DNA of 64,000 bases from an uncultured Thalassotalea sp. (GTDB lineage Bacteria; Pseudomonadota; Gammaproteobacteria; Enterobacterales; Alteromonadaceae), in NCBI GenBank assembly GCA_947502355.1, contig CANMZP010000018.1, positions 23,203 through 87,202 of the forward strand, written 5' to 3'. Positions 18,081 through 27,336 of this stretch are shown piece by piece. Every line of letters starts with the position of its first letter. Position 1 is the first letter of the stretch. The position numbers and the translations under genes were made by a program. The notes below the pieces were generated by a model. It saw only the letters and a list, made by a program, of their open reading frames with translations, did not search any database and was not told where the DNA came from.

Positions 18081-19122
18081 TTTCGTTATCTCCGCTCGGT
18101 GTTGCTTGCTTTTGCAGGTTTACATTAGATTGTTTATTACTGATCATCTTTTTGACATAATTGCGAACTAACAACAGCAAGAACATCACGACGTGAAGGG
18201 CAAGTGCTAAGGCAATTGGCATGAACTGAACGCTAGTTCTTGGTCTAAATGATTGAGAGTCAAACAGCTCTGGTTCCATCTCATCAATGGTCGCGTACAC
18301 TTGCTCTAATTCTTTACGGTTTAGGGCTTCAAAGTTGGCGCCGCCGGTTTCTTTAGCTATGCTTTCAAGCACTTCTAAGTCCACTTTCTCTTCGCCAATG
18401 GCTTCAGGATCGCCAATGGCAATGGTATAAATTTTAATGTCATAAGAAGCCGCGACTTTACCGGCATCAACAGGGCGAACTTTTGATGCCGTATCGTTAC
18501 CGTCAGTTAAAACAATAAGCACTCGGTTTTTGGTTTGTTCATTTTCAAACACGCTAATTGCTAAACCAATGGCATCACCAAACGCGGTGCTTGGGCCGGC
18601 CATACCAATTTGAGCTTCATTCAGTAGGTCTTGCCAGGTTGGGATGTCGTTGGTAAATGGCGCTTGTAAGTACGGCGCATTACCAAATAAAATTAAGCCT
18701 AGGCGGTCATCTTCACGACCTTTGACAAACTCAGAAAGTACTTCTTTTACGGCGGTTAAACGATTAACCGTGACCCCTTGGGTATTGGTAAAATCTTCGA
18801 CTTGCATAGAGCCAGATAAATCGACAGCGATCATAAGGTCACGTGCAGAGCGTTCTTTAACAATTGGTTGGCCAACCATTTCAGGTTTCGCCAATGCACT
18901 AACAATGCAAACCCAAGTAATGGCAACAAGCAGTCGTTGTAAAAACTTACGGTTTAGCAGTACGGCACCACGTTGTGGCTTCTCACCCGTAGCTTCAACC
19001 ATTTGCTTAAAATTAGGTACTTGAAGCGAGTCTTTCTTTTCTTTGTAAACTGGGGCTAACCAGTAAACCAATAAAGGCAGAGGTAATAAGGCAAAACAAT
19101 AGGGAAAAACAAACTCAAGCAT
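18073..19122 (-). CDS. vWA domain-containing protein, BatA-like
   Basis: A 349-residue protein with an N-terminal aerotolerance-type segment with membrane helices (FALLPLPLLVYWLAPVY; LVAITWVCIVSAL), a vWA domain with canonical MIDAS DLSGSMQ (about residue 97) and VLTDGND, and a C-terminal membrane helix (LALALHVVMFLLLLV). It overlaps both neighbours by eight bases, so the whole run is translationally coupled. It presumably works with BatB and the MoxR ATPase. Confidence 0.9.
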   Translation of the reverse strand: MLEFVFPYCFALLPLPLLVYWLAPVYKEKKDSLQVPNFKQMVEATGEKPQRGAVLLNRKFLQRLLVAITWVCIVSALAKPEMVGQPIVKERSARDLMIAVDLSGSMQVEDFTNTQGVTVNRLTAVKEVLSEFVKGREDDRLGLILFGNAPYLQAPFTNDIPTWQDLLNEAQIGMAGPSTAFGDAIGLAISVFENEQTKNRVLIVLTDGNDTASKVRPVDAGKVAASYDIKIYTIAIGDPEAIGEEKVDLEVLESIAKETGGANFEALNRKELEQVYATIDEMEPELFDSQSFRPRTSVQFMPIALALALHVVMFLLLLVRNYVKKMISNKQSNVNLQKQATPSGDNEND

Positions 19123-19618
19123 TGTCTTCTCTCCTATGATGAGTTACCCAGTGCAGGGTATGAGCAATAAATTGACGGCGCTGCGACGCATTCATCTCGA
19201 TACCTGGAGCAAAAGCTAACTGTTGTAAAATGCCTCGATACTCGGTCGAAAACTGACTTTCAGGGCATTGCTTATCTAGCCAATGTTCCCACTTGCTCGC
19301 GGTTAAATTACTCACTTGCTGGCGATCAAAGGCATATAATGCGGTAGTGCGTAGTAAAGCGGGTAGCTTCTTCAATAGATGGTCATTATCAGCATTTTCT
19401 GTTAATTGATTCAGTAACTTGATTGCATCGCGTCGATAAGCATTACGTTTGTACTGCATATATTGGTCGTAAACTTTCTTACCAATCAATCCAATGATGG
19501 CAATGAATACAAGTTGCCAACCAATGGTTTGCGGCCAAAGACTTACCATATCGGGTGGGGTGGTTTCGACTATCCCGTCAATGAGATAGTTACCCCATGG
19601 TTTTGGAAATAAACTCAT
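19115..19618 (-). CDS. DUF4381 domain-containing protein
   Basis: A 167-residue protein with a single membrane helix near residues 31-48 (IGWQLVFIAIIGLIG) and a helical cytoplasmic region (LLNQLTENADNDHLLKKLPALLRTTALYAF). DUF4381 proteins occur in the same slot, between DUF58 and BatA, in many proteobacterial MoxR operons. The molecular role is unknown; a membrane scaffold for the ATPase/vWA complex is a guess from position. Its last bases overlap the next gene. Confidence 0.85.
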   Translation of the reverse strand: MSLFPKPWGNYLIDGIVETTPPDMVSLWPQTIGWQLVFIAIIGLIGKKVYDQYMQYKRNAYRRDAIKLLNQLTENADNDHLLKKLPALLRTTALYAFDRQQVSNLTASKWEHWLDKQCPESQFSTEYRGILQQLAFAPGIEMNASQRRQFIAHTLHWVTHHRREDNA

Positions 19619-20559
19619 TAATAAACCTTTCCTAATTGACTGCGTAATTGCTGCTCAGTTGGCTCAAGCGTATTTAACGTGATCATTGGGATCCGGTAGC
19701 GTTTCGCTGATTGCGCATAATTGGTAAGCTGAGCCTGGGCTAGCGCTTGGTACTTTTCCTGAGTCGCCTGCTTTTCAGAGGAAAACTGAATTTGATAGTT
19801 ACCATCGCTGACGATCATATTGGTCATCTTCGGTAATTCCATTTCCAGCTGGTCATAAATATGAACGGCAATAATTTCGTTATGTTGACGTAATTTCTTA
19901 AGGTAATCGTTACTGGTTTTATTCCAGCCATTACCATCGCCAATAATAATAATTAACGCGTCATGGCCAGCTATTTGACTGACTTTTTTTAAGCTGTCGT
20001 TAATTGAAAAACCTTCGGGCGTTTTACTGTTGTCACCTTGTTCATTACCAACCTTAAGTTGATGATTCTTTTTGACGATTTCCGTTAAGAAATTTAATAC
20101 ATGCTGTTTGCCACGTTTTGCCGGCACGACTTTGACATCATCATCGTTAAAGATAATACCGCCAATGCGGTCACCACTTTGGGTAATTTGCCAGGCGATA
20201 AGTGATGAAACCTCAGCGGCAATAACCGACTTCATTTTACCGGTACTGCCAAAAAACATGGAACTGGCCTGATTAATGATCAGGTACACATTACGTTCAC
20301 GCTCTTCGGTATACACTTTAATATGTGGCTTGCCCGTACGTCGAGTCACTTTCCAGTCCATGGAACGGATGTCATCACCTGGGCGATAGTGGCGAAGCTC
20401 TTCAAAATTCAGGCCTCGTCCTCGTAATCTCGACACGTTTTTACCGCTTAACACACTGTTAACCGGTTGATTTGGTGAAAACGAAAAACCACGTGCATGA
20501 TATTGCAAACGACTGAGTTCGTTAATATCGGCGTATATGTTATTTGATGGCTTTTTCAT
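19618..20559 (-). CDS. DUF58 domain-containing protein
   Basis: A 313-residue protein with the DUF58 core FEELRHYRPGDDIRSMDWKV followed by a vWA-like fold (RNVYLIINQASSMFFGS, with a degenerate MIDAS). No membrane segment is obvious. DUF58 proteins are constant partners of MoxR ATPases, probably as substrates or adaptors. The start codon lies 52 bases after the stop of moxR and the stop shares a base with the next gene. Confidence 0.88.
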   Translation of the reverse strand: MKKPSNNIYADINELSRLQYHARGFSFSPNQPVNSVLSGKNVSRLRGRGLNFEELRHYRPGDDIRSMDWKVTRRTGKPHIKVYTEERERNVYLIINQASSMFFGSTGKMKSVIAAEVSSLIAWQITQSGDRIGGIIFNDDDVKVVPAKRGKQHVLNFLTEIVKKNHQLKVGNEQGDNSKTPEGFSINDSLKKVSQIAGHDALIIIIGDGNGWNKTSNDYLKKLRQHNEIIAVHIYDQLEMELPKMTNMIVSDGNYQIQFSSEKQATQEKYQALAQAQLTNYAQSAKRYRIPMITLNTLEPTEQQLRSQLGKVY

Positions 20560-20611
20560 GATGTTTCCTTAATTAGGCAACAAAATTAAGCAGCTTGATT
20601 AAGCAACTAAA

Positions 20612-21580
20612 TTAAGCAACAACAACTTGACGTAAAATCTCATCAATAACGTGATCGGCGGTAATGCCATCAGCTAACGCGTCATAACTTAATACCAGAC
20701 GGTGGCGTAATACAGAGTGAACAATGGCACGAACATCATCAGGATCGACAAAGTCTTTACCATTTAACCAAGCTTGAGCGCGACAACACTTATCTAAAGC
20801 GATACTGGCACGCGGACTTGAGCCAACGGTTAGCCATGAAGCTAATGGGGAATCAGGGTAACGACCTGGATCACGCGTTGCCATAATGATGGCCACCAAG
20901 TAATCAATAATGGCATCACTTACATGCACGTTGTGAATTTCTTCACGGGCGGCAAAAATATGCTCTGGATCGACTTTAATTGACTCGTTTTTACTTTCGG
21001 ATTCTTCCTGACGTACCAAGCGAATGATTTGAGCTTCGGCTTCATCATTTGGGTATTCCAGATTTATCTTCATGATAAAACGGTCCATTTGTGCTTCTGG
21101 TAGTGGGTAAGTACCTTCTTGCTCAATTGGGTTTTGGGTGGCTAGAACCATAAATAAATCAGGTAATTTATAGGTTTTACCCGCTACCGTAATTTGACGC
21201 TCTTCCATGGCTTCAAGCAAAGCAGCTTGAACTTTTGCCGGTGAACGGTTAATTTCATCCGCCAATAGTAGGTTATTGAAAATCGGGCCTTTTTGGAATG
21301 TTAAAACCGGCTTGCCTTCAACTTCTTGGTACACTTCGGTGCCGGTAACATCGGATGGTAATAAGTCTGGTGTAAATTGCACACGACCCAAACTTACCGA
21401 TAAGGTATTGGCCAGTGTTTTAATGGAACGAGTTTTCGCGGTACCTGGTAAACCTTCAAGCAAAACGTTACCGTTGGTAAGGAGAGAAAGAAGCAGCGCA
21501 TCAACAACATGCTCTTGACCGATAACCGATTGTTGGATTTGATCTTTTAATTGGCTAATTGCTTCGAAAGATTTGCTCAT
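20612..21580 (-). CDS. MoxR-family AAA+ ATPase
   Basis: A 322-residue AAA_3 ATPase that leads the Bat operon. Walker A is GLPGTAKT (about 40-47), Walker B is LLLADEINRSPAKVQAALLEAMEERQI, sensor 1 is LATQNPIEQEGTYPLPEAQMDRF and the C-terminal lid contains SPRASIAL. MoxR proteins act as chaperone-like remodelers of metal-dependent or vWA proteins, which fits the downstream genes. The promoter must lie in the spacer between it and the cytochrome gene. Confidence 0.93.
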   Translation of the reverse strand: MSKSFEAISQLKDQIQQSVIGQEHVVDALLLSLLTNGNVLLEGLPGTAKTRSIKTLANTLSVSLGRVQFTPDLLPSDVTGTEVYQEVEGKPVLTFQKGPIFNNLLLADEINRSPAKVQAALLEAMEERQITVAGKTYKLPDLFMVLATQNPIEQEGTYPLPEAQMDRFIMKINLEYPNDEAEAQIIRLVRQEESESKNESIKVDPEHIFAAREEIHNVHVSDAIIDYLVAIIMATRDPGRYPDSPLASWLTVGSSPRASIALDKCCRAQAWLNGKDFVDPDDVRAIVHSVLRHRLVLSYDALADGITADHVIDEILRQVVVA

Positions 21581-21782
21581 AAAGGTTCCTTAATGATTTA
21601 CAAAATATAAACTTTTTCAATACTTAGAATAATAATGCATCGCAACGCAAAACAAAAATAAATAAATTTTCAGGTAGTATTAGCAGAATTAATACTAGCG
21701 CTGACAGGGCCATTTTAATGGGGATGTTGTCTTTTTTTAGCCCCAAAATTATTTATGCAATACCGTGGTGGGCCCCCCCTAG

Positions 21783-21815
21783 AAATAAAAGTGCCTGTAA
21801 AAACAGGCACTTTGT
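21783..21815 (-). terminator. terminator of the multihaem cytochrome gene
   Basis: AAAGTGCCTGT/ACAGGCACTTT (21788-21798 with 21803-21813) has a 4-base loop. Read on the minus strand it continues TTATTTC. Confidence 0.8.
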
Positions 21816-21832
21816 AATTAGTTGTAAAGGCG

Positions 21833-24094
21833 CTATTTGCCTTTTAAGGTGTCTTGCAATCGTTTGATCACCTCTTCTGGTGCGTAAGGTTTAAGCTGTT
21901 CAATACACTGCTCGGCACGGAATGCTTTTTCATTAACCATCAATTCACAAAGCGCATATAAATATTCAGGATTACCACTTAATTGATAGGCTTTATTAAA
22001 TGATTTTCTTGCTAATGTCGAAGATTTTTCTTTAATACTTAAGCCATAAACATAATGGAAATTGGCATTGTCTGGCTCAAGTTCCGTGGCTTTCTTAAAG
22101 TTATCAATTGCCTGTTGTGATTCCTTAGCACGTATATGTACTAAACCAATGCTGTACGCCATCAAGCCATTATTTGGAATGGTTTCTAAGCCCAACTCAA
22201 GGGTTTGCATCGCTTTTTGTTCATCGCCAATTTTACGGTACAAGTCGGCAAGGTTTAAGTAAGCCGTAGGGAAGTACGGATCAATGCGTAAACTTTGTTT
22301 ATACGCTTGCTCAGCTTCGCTATGCTTACCTTGGTAAGAGAGAATGTTGCCCTTATTGGTGTGGGCATAACCACGGTCGGCGTTATAATCTTGAATCGCA
22401 ATGTATTCATCCAATGCCGGTTTTAAGAACGCTCGGTTTTTCTCAGATAACTCATCCCAAAGCGGAGCAATAATTTGTGCCGCCTCGGTTCTTACACTTA
22501 ACACTTCGTCTTCCAATAATGGCGCAACAATACGCCAACGCTCAGGTCCACGTAAACCTAGTGCACCACGAACCGCACCAATACGAACATTACTGTCTTC
22601 GTGTTTCACGCCACGAGCAACCGTTAACACCGTATTTGTATCGGTATATGGCACCATTCTTTCCATGGCCGAGCCACGAATAATGTTTGAGTAGTTAGTG
22701 CTTTGTGCAATCTCAGCCAATGGCGTTGATAAATTTGGCACGTTATTTTGTGCTGCAGCAAATACTGGCGCAAATGGACGGGCATTAGGGTCTTTCGGGT
22801 ACCATTTTTCAGTAAATGAGCTGCTCCAGTTGCTGTCTTTATCTTCATGACAACTTAAACACGTATCTGGTGTACCAAAGGCTTTTGCAAAGTCAGGGGT
22901 TGGACTGTGCCAAGCATGGTCAGCGCGATCATCGACTTCCATGTACGTGGTTTCAGCCATATGGCAGTTGGTACACTGAGCACCTTCTGATCCTGGCTTA
23001 TGGTGATGATGAGACTCTTGCGCATAAGTGGTTGGTAAGTGACATTGTAAACATACCGCTTCTTTGGGAATGGCAAGCTCGGCTTTGTGCGGGTTATGAC
23101 AGTTACTACACACTACGCCACTTTCATGCATTTTACTTTGCAGGAATGAACCGTAAACGAAGTCTTCGTCGTAGATTTGTCCATCAGGATAATATAAACG
23201 AGAATTAATCAATTCAAGCAGGTATTTATCGCCAAATTCATTACTGGCAATGTGATTTTTTTCACTAATTTGGGTACGACGACTATGACACTGTGCACAA
23301 ACCAGGGTTTGTTGAGTGTGGTCGATCTTTTCAGGGGTTAGGGTAGTCGCGCCTTCTTTAAGCACCCAATTGCTGACTTGTTTGGTGATGTCTCTATCGA
23401 AACCGGCAAGCGCTACGGACTTATCTTTGGTTTTAGACCACTCCATGTGTTTCTCTGCCGGTCCATGACAGCTTTCACAACCGACATTGATTTCGCTAAA
23501 TGAGGTGTTATATTCATTTTTCTCAACATCAAATTTCTTTTTCACGTTGGTTGAATGACAATCGGCACACATGTAGTTCCAGTTCTGACCGGTATTGGTC
23601 CAAAAGTAATCTTCATACGTTTCACGATCTGGGTATAAATGAAACCACTGTGCTTTGCTGTCGTATTCTTCTTCGCGGGCACCCCAAGCAAATGGAATTA
23701 ACTGAACACGGCCATCTTCAAATTCAACCATGTACTGCTGCAACGGGTAGTAAGCAAAGGTGTACTTAATTTGGTAGTCATGAAATTTGCCATCTGGGCC
23801 TTCAATATTAACCCAGTATTGGTCGCCTTTTTTGAAAAATCGATTTTCTTTACCGTCATGGATCACGGTTTGATTATCAAAATTGCCCATGACTGATTCA
23901 GGGGTCGCATGGCGCATGGACATATCATGATGTGAACCTTTCCATTCTTTATATTGATCTTTATGACATTCGATACATTGGTCGGTACCAACGTAGCCAT
24001 CTTCTGCATAAGCCAATTGAGAGGTCGAAATAACACTAAATATAAGCAGTGTGAGAAATTGCAGAGGCTTTAGGTAGTTCAAAATTATCACCAT
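21833..24094 (-). CDS. octahaem c-type cytochrome with HEAT-like and TPR repeats
   Basis: A 753-residue exported protein. After a signal peptide (LTLLIFSVISTSQLAYA) come eight CXXCH haem sites: CIECH, CADCH, CESCH, CAQCH, CSNCH, CLQCH, CTNCH and CLSCH. A helical region then resembles HEAT repeats (VRIGAVRGALGLRG, VRTEAAQIIAPL), followed by three or four TPRs (GKHSEAEQAYKQSLRIDPYFPTAY broken by loops; QQAIDNFKKATELEPDN). This is a periplasmic electron-transfer protein of the cytochrome c554-like class fused to protein-binding repeats; the redox partner is unknown. I moved the start to ATG 24094, since an upstream in-frame start would place 32 extra residues before the signal peptide. It is monocistronic. 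Confidence 0.88.
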   Translation of the reverse strand: MVIILNYLKPLQFLTLLIFSVISTSQLAYAEDGYVGTDQCIECHKDQYKEWKGSHHDMSMRHATPESVMGNFDNQTVIHDGKENRFFKKGDQYWVNIEGPDGKFHDYQIKYTFAYYPLQQYMVEFEDGRVQLIPFAWGAREEEYDSKAQWFHLYPDRETYEDYFWTNTGQNWNYMCADCHSTNVKKKFDVEKNEYNTSFSEINVGCESCHGPAEKHMEWSKTKDKSVALAGFDRDITKQVSNWVLKEGATTLTPEKIDHTQQTLVCAQCHSRRTQISEKNHIASNEFGDKYLLELINSRLYYPDGQIYDEDFVYGSFLQSKMHESGVVCSNCHNPHKAELAIPKEAVCLQCHLPTTYAQESHHHHKPGSEGAQCTNCHMAETTYMEVDDRADHAWHSPTPDFAKAFGTPDTCLSCHEDKDSNWSSSFTEKWYPKDPNARPFAPVFAAAQNNVPNLSTPLAEIAQSTNYSNIIRGSAMERMVPYTDTNTVLTVARGVKHEDSNVRIGAVRGALGLRGPERWRIVAPLLEDEVLSVRTEAAQIIAPLWDELSEKNRAFLKPALDEYIAIQDYNADRGYAHTNKGNILSYQGKHSEAEQAYKQSLRIDPYFPTAYLNLADLYRKIGDEQKAMQTLELGLETIPNNGLMAYSIGLVHIRAKESQQAIDNFKKATELEPDNANFHYVYGLSIKEKSSTLARKSFNKAYQLSGNPEYLYALCELMVNEKAFRAEQCIEQLKPYAPEEVIKRLQDTLKGK

Positions 24095-24501
24095 TATACT
24101 AAAAGGTTTATTAAGAGTTATGTAAATAACCCTGCATTTAAAGGCCGCGATTACCTTATTGAAATCAAACAACGTCGTTAGAGCGGACACTATTTGATTG
24201 TTAACCTGTTGTTAACTAGTGGATTATACATTCATTGTTATGATTAAATAAACCACTTAAGTAAAATGAGTACTTTTAAATTGCTGTTTTATAACATTAA
24301 GTATAAACATCAGTTTAAAAAAATGTACGTAGCTTGATGTAATAATATTGTGTTTTTATGTTAAGCACATTGCGCTTTTATTAACCCGTGGTGTAGTAAA
24401 TTTGAACGCCGTATTCGGGAAAAAATCCCTTTGAGCTGTTGATTTTATACTCTGGATCAGGTGTAATAGCGTTTAACGAGTATAGAGCATTTGCTCAAGC
24501 T

Positions 24502-24697
24502 CGCCAGAAGAGGTTGCAATAGCCAGGTAGATAATTTGAGGACCACATCCGTTGATAATTATTGAGGGGGCCTATTGCCGAGGACACTGCGAGATTTACC
24601 CTGACAAAATAGAGGTAAAAAAAGTGGAAACGCAGCGTTCGGTCACTTTGGTTGAATCCAAATGACTGTCACCAATGTGGTGGAGAGCTTCTGGCTG
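24502..24697 (+). ncRNA. lysine riboswitch (L box)
   Basis: The leader of lysC matches the lysine riboswitch. The P1 stem is GCCAGAAG/CTTCTGGC (24503-24510 with 24688-24695) enclosing the conserved AGAGGTTGC, GAGGGGGCCTATTGCCGAGG and TTGGTTGAATCC elements and the closing GTGGTGGAGAG, in the same order as in the E. coli lysC leader. Lysine binding is expected to switch off the downstream aspartokinase. I see no clear intrinsic terminator between the aptamer and the start codon, so translational control through the GGGAG ribosome site is more likely. Confidence 0.93.
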
Positions 24698-24781
24698 AAA
24701 ACGTCAAGAATAACTATCACTTGCCTATCAGTCACGCTCTTCCTTTAGTAAATGGCGTTACGCAGTTTAGGGAGAAAATTC

Positions 24782-26134
24782 ATGTTAAATGTAGCCAAAT
24801 TTGGCGGAACCAGTGTTGCCGATTTCGAGGCGATGTTGCGTTGTGCACACATCATAAAAAACCAACCAGAAACCAAGCTGGCCGTTTTATCAGCTAGTGC
24901 GGGTGTTACCAATGCTTTGGTCACGCTAGCACAAACTTTCATAGATGATGATACTAGAGCTGACATCATTAATCAGATCCGAGTGATTCAACACAATATT
25001 ACACGCCATCTGGATTGCGAAGAATTACTGAATTTAAAAATTGAGCAAATTTTAAGTGAATTAAAACAACTTTCTGATTTACAAAACACCTTACAAACGG
25101 CACAAACAGGCGATGCTATCCTTGCTTGTGGTGAACAAATGAGTACGTTGATTTTCACCGAAGTGATGAAAAGTTTGGATGTAGAATGTTACTACTTCGA
25201 TGTGCGTAACGTCATGTTGACCGATAGCATGTATGGCAAAGCCAGTGTCGATGTTACCGAGCTTAAATCACGCTGCCAGCAACTTTTATTACCTTTAATT
25301 GAAAAAGGGGTGGTAATAACCCAAGGCTTTATGGGCCAAGATGAACACAATCATACAACGACTTTAGGTCGTGGTGGATCCGATTATTCTGCGGCATTAC
25401 TTGCAGAGGCCACGGGTGCCGATAGTTTAGCGATATGGACCGATGTGGTCGGTATTTTTACAACCGATCCGCGCATTTCAAATAAAGCCAGACCCATTCC
25501 TGAAATCAGCTTTGGTGAAGCGGCGGAAATGGCAACCTTTGGTGCTAAAATACTGCACCCGGCAACGTTGATCCCTGCAATGCGAAGTGACATTCCGGTG
25601 TTTGTCGGTTCGAGTAAAGATCCGCAAGCAGGTGGTACTAAAATCAGTCAAACGGTTGACTATCGTCCTACCTATCGGGCGGTTGCCCTACGTCGAGAGC
25701 AAACTCTGGTTACCGTTAAAAGTCCGGCGATGCTTCATGCCAGTGGCTTTTTGGCCAAAGTATTTGAAATATTGGCCAATCATCAGTTAAGTATCGACTT
25801 AATCACCACATCAGAGATCTCTGTTGCCCTTACATTTGATAATCCTTTGGGATCAACACAAGCGCTTATTACCCAAAATGTGGTTGAAGAGCTCGAGCAA
25901 TTATGTGAGGTGAGCGTAGAGCATGGTTTAAGTCTGGTTGCAGTTATCGGTAACGACTTAGATGCGACAGAAGGCTTGGGTGCCAATGTCTTTGAAAACA
26001 TCAGCAATGTTAATATTCGCTTAATTTGTCATGGCGCTAGCCCAAATAACTTGTGCTTTTTGGTTAATGAAAATGATGCTAATCAAGTTGTTAAAACCTT
26101 GCATGACAAATTATTTGTTGCCTCGGGCGAGTAA
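24782..26134 (+). CDS. lysC: lysine-sensitive aspartokinase III
   Basis: Phosphorylates aspartate in the first step of the lysine/threonine/methionine pathway. The 450-residue protein has the kinase N-terminus VAKFGGTSVADF, the nucleotide-site segment TTLGRGGSDYSAALLAEA and LHPATLIPAMRSDIPV, then two C-terminal ACT domains for feedback control. ATG 24782 has AGGGAG seven bases upstream and gives the standard N-terminus; the longer in-frame start at 24752 does not. The lysine riboswitch in front supports the isozyme assignment. Confidence 0.96.
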   Translation: MLNVAKFGGTSVADFEAMLRCAHIIKNQPETKLAVLSASAGVTNALVTLAQTFIDDDTRADIINQIRVIQHNITRHLDCEELLNLKIEQILSELKQLSDLQNTLQTAQTGDAILACGEQMSTLIFTEVMKSLDVECYYFDVRNVMLTDSMYGKASVDVTELKSRCQQLLLPLIEKGVVITQGFMGQDEHNHTTTLGRGGSDYSAALLAEATGADSLAIWTDVVGIFTTDPRISNKARPIPEISFGEAAEMATFGAKILHPATLIPAMRSDIPVFVGSSKDPQAGGTKISQTVDYRPTYRAVALRREQTLVTVKSPAMLHASGFLAKVFEILANHQLSIDLITTSEISVALTFDNPLGSTQALITQNVVEELEQLCEVSVEHGLSLVAVIGNDLDATEGLGANVFENISNVNIRLICHGASPNNLCFLVNENDANQVVKTLHDKLFVASGE

Positions 26135-26483
26135 TCCACTCCCTAAAATCGTCAACGCATAGTGCGTTTTAATAAACGTCGATTCAAAGCGGAGGGGGAA
26201 CTATTCCCCCTTCATCAAATCACCCAATAACCTCAATAGCGATAGTTCGTTAACTGTTATTACATTGCTGTAACATATTGTTTTTACTGTCTGCTTTTTC
26301 TTTAATTTCTTATTAAATTGTCACATAGTTGACTTAAATAAATTGTTAAATATAAGAAACAGAATACTTGAGGCGCATGAGGCGTTATAGAAAACGAAAA
26401 TAATTCGTTTGATATCAATTTTCTGTTTTTCTTAAATCTTCGCATATACTTATGTGACGGAGAATAAATAGGAGACATGAGTA
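26135..26483. other. spacer after lysC with two hairpins
   Basis: A short AACGCA/TGCGTT hairpin followed by TTTT (26154-26170) and a stronger GC-rich hairpin (26191-26200 with 26204-26213) probably end lysC. The rest (26220-26470) is AT-rich. It may hold the promoter for the small ORF at 26484; nothing else was recognised. Confidence 0.5.
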
Positions 26484-26573
26484 ATGAAATCGGATACTTC
26501 ATTTGTAAAGCTGTTTTTTTATTTGTTAGTTCCTGTTCTGGCGATGCTGCTGTCTGCAACGAACTTGTCATAA
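26484..26573 (+). CDS. predicted 29-residue single-span membrane protein
   Basis: ATG 26484 is preceded by a good ribosome site (AGGAGA, about nine bases upstream). The frame encodes 29 residues, beginning MKSDTSFVKLFF, with one hydrophobic stretch (about 9-25) and ending ATNLS. A competing ATG at 26477 in another frame has the same ribosome site only two bases away, so it is less likely. The ORF stands alone between lysC and a terminator at 26686-26718. I recognise no family; it could be a small stress or regulatory membrane peptide, or a chance ORF. Confidence 0.45.
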   Translation: MKSDTSFVKLFFYLLVPVLAMLLSATNLS

Positions 26574-26685
26574 AGCACGAATAACCTGTATCGTGACGTT
26601 GTAGAGTGTTTTCCTAGGAAACTGGCATAGAATAACCAGCATAGAATAAGTTAATGGACTAATTTAAAACCAAACGTTTAACGCA

Positions 26686-26718
26686 AAAGGGTTTCAAATT
26701 ATTGAAACCCTTTAGTTT
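26686..26718 (+). terminator. intrinsic terminator
   Basis: A 12-bp stem AAAGGGTTTCAA/TTGAAACCCTTT (26686-26697 with 26702-26713) is followed by AGTTTTT. It ends the transcript that would carry the small ORF at 26484 and may also serve the converging glutathione peroxidase gene. Confidence 0.85.
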
Positions 26719-26770
26719 TTCTCTTGATTATCGAGCCTTGTTTACTCATCAAAAATGACTGGACTTGGTA

Positions 26771-27256
26771 TTACTGTGCCAATAACTTTTTGATCTGATA
26801 CTTCATAAGTTCCGGTTTGGTCATGCTTGAAAAGCGTTCGCTTACCTTACCATCACGACCAACAAGAAACTTGGTAAAGTTCCATTTAACTTTTTTGCTG
26901 CCCATTAGCCCTTTTGCTTCGTCGGTTAAATAATCAAATAACGGGTCGGCATCTGGACCATTGACATCAATTTTGGCAAACAAATCAAAATTAATATTAA
27001 AGTTTAAATCACAAAACCCTTTAATTTCACTGTCATCGCCTTTTTCCTGATTACCAAATTGGTTACAAGGGAAGGCGAGTACCTCAAAACCTTGCTCTTT
27101 AAATTCCTGATAAACTTTTTCAAGGCCATCATATTGCGGGGTAAAACCACAAGCGCTAGCAGTATTAACGATAAGCAATACTTTACCCTCGTAGTTTTTT
27201 AAAGAAATCTGCTCGCCTTTATTATTTTTTACTGAAAAATCATAAATATTTGTCAT
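26771..27256 (-). CDS. glutathione peroxidase
   Basis: A 161-residue thioredoxin-fold peroxidase that reduces hydroperoxides. The active-site segment is NTASACGFTPQYDGL, with cysteine in place of the selenocysteine of animal enzymes. FPCNQFGNQE carries the resolving cysteine and conserved glutamine, and KVKWNFTKFLV the tryptophan of the catalytic tetrad. Bacterial members (BtuE-like) often use thioredoxin rather than glutathione. It is a single gene, divergent from the dehydrogenase gene that follows. Confidence 0.94.
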   Translation of the reverse strand: MTNIYDFSVKNNKGEQISLKNYEGKVLLIVNTASACGFTPQYDGLEKVYQEFKEQGFEVLAFPCNQFGNQEKGDDSEIKGFCDLNFNINFDLFAKIDVNGPDADPLFDYLTDEAKGLMGSKKVKWNFTKFLVGRDGKVSERFSSMTKPELMKYQIKKLLAQ

Positions 27257-27336
27257 GTTAATGCTTTTTGTTTATCGACTGAAACAGTAGAATAACATGA
27301 TAAAAACATTGAAAAAATAACGAATTGAGAACAAGC

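Noticed and set aside
15045..21580. The MoxR-Bat operon as a novel system
   Set aside because: The gene order MoxR-DUF58-DUF4381-vWA-vWA-TPR-BatD is common in proteobacteria; nothing in the motifs departs from it.
26302..26571. Minus-strand 89-residue ORF
   Set aside because: No recognisable family and no ribosome site, and it lies opposite the better-supported small ORF at 26484; its composition looks like non-coding AT-rich DNA.
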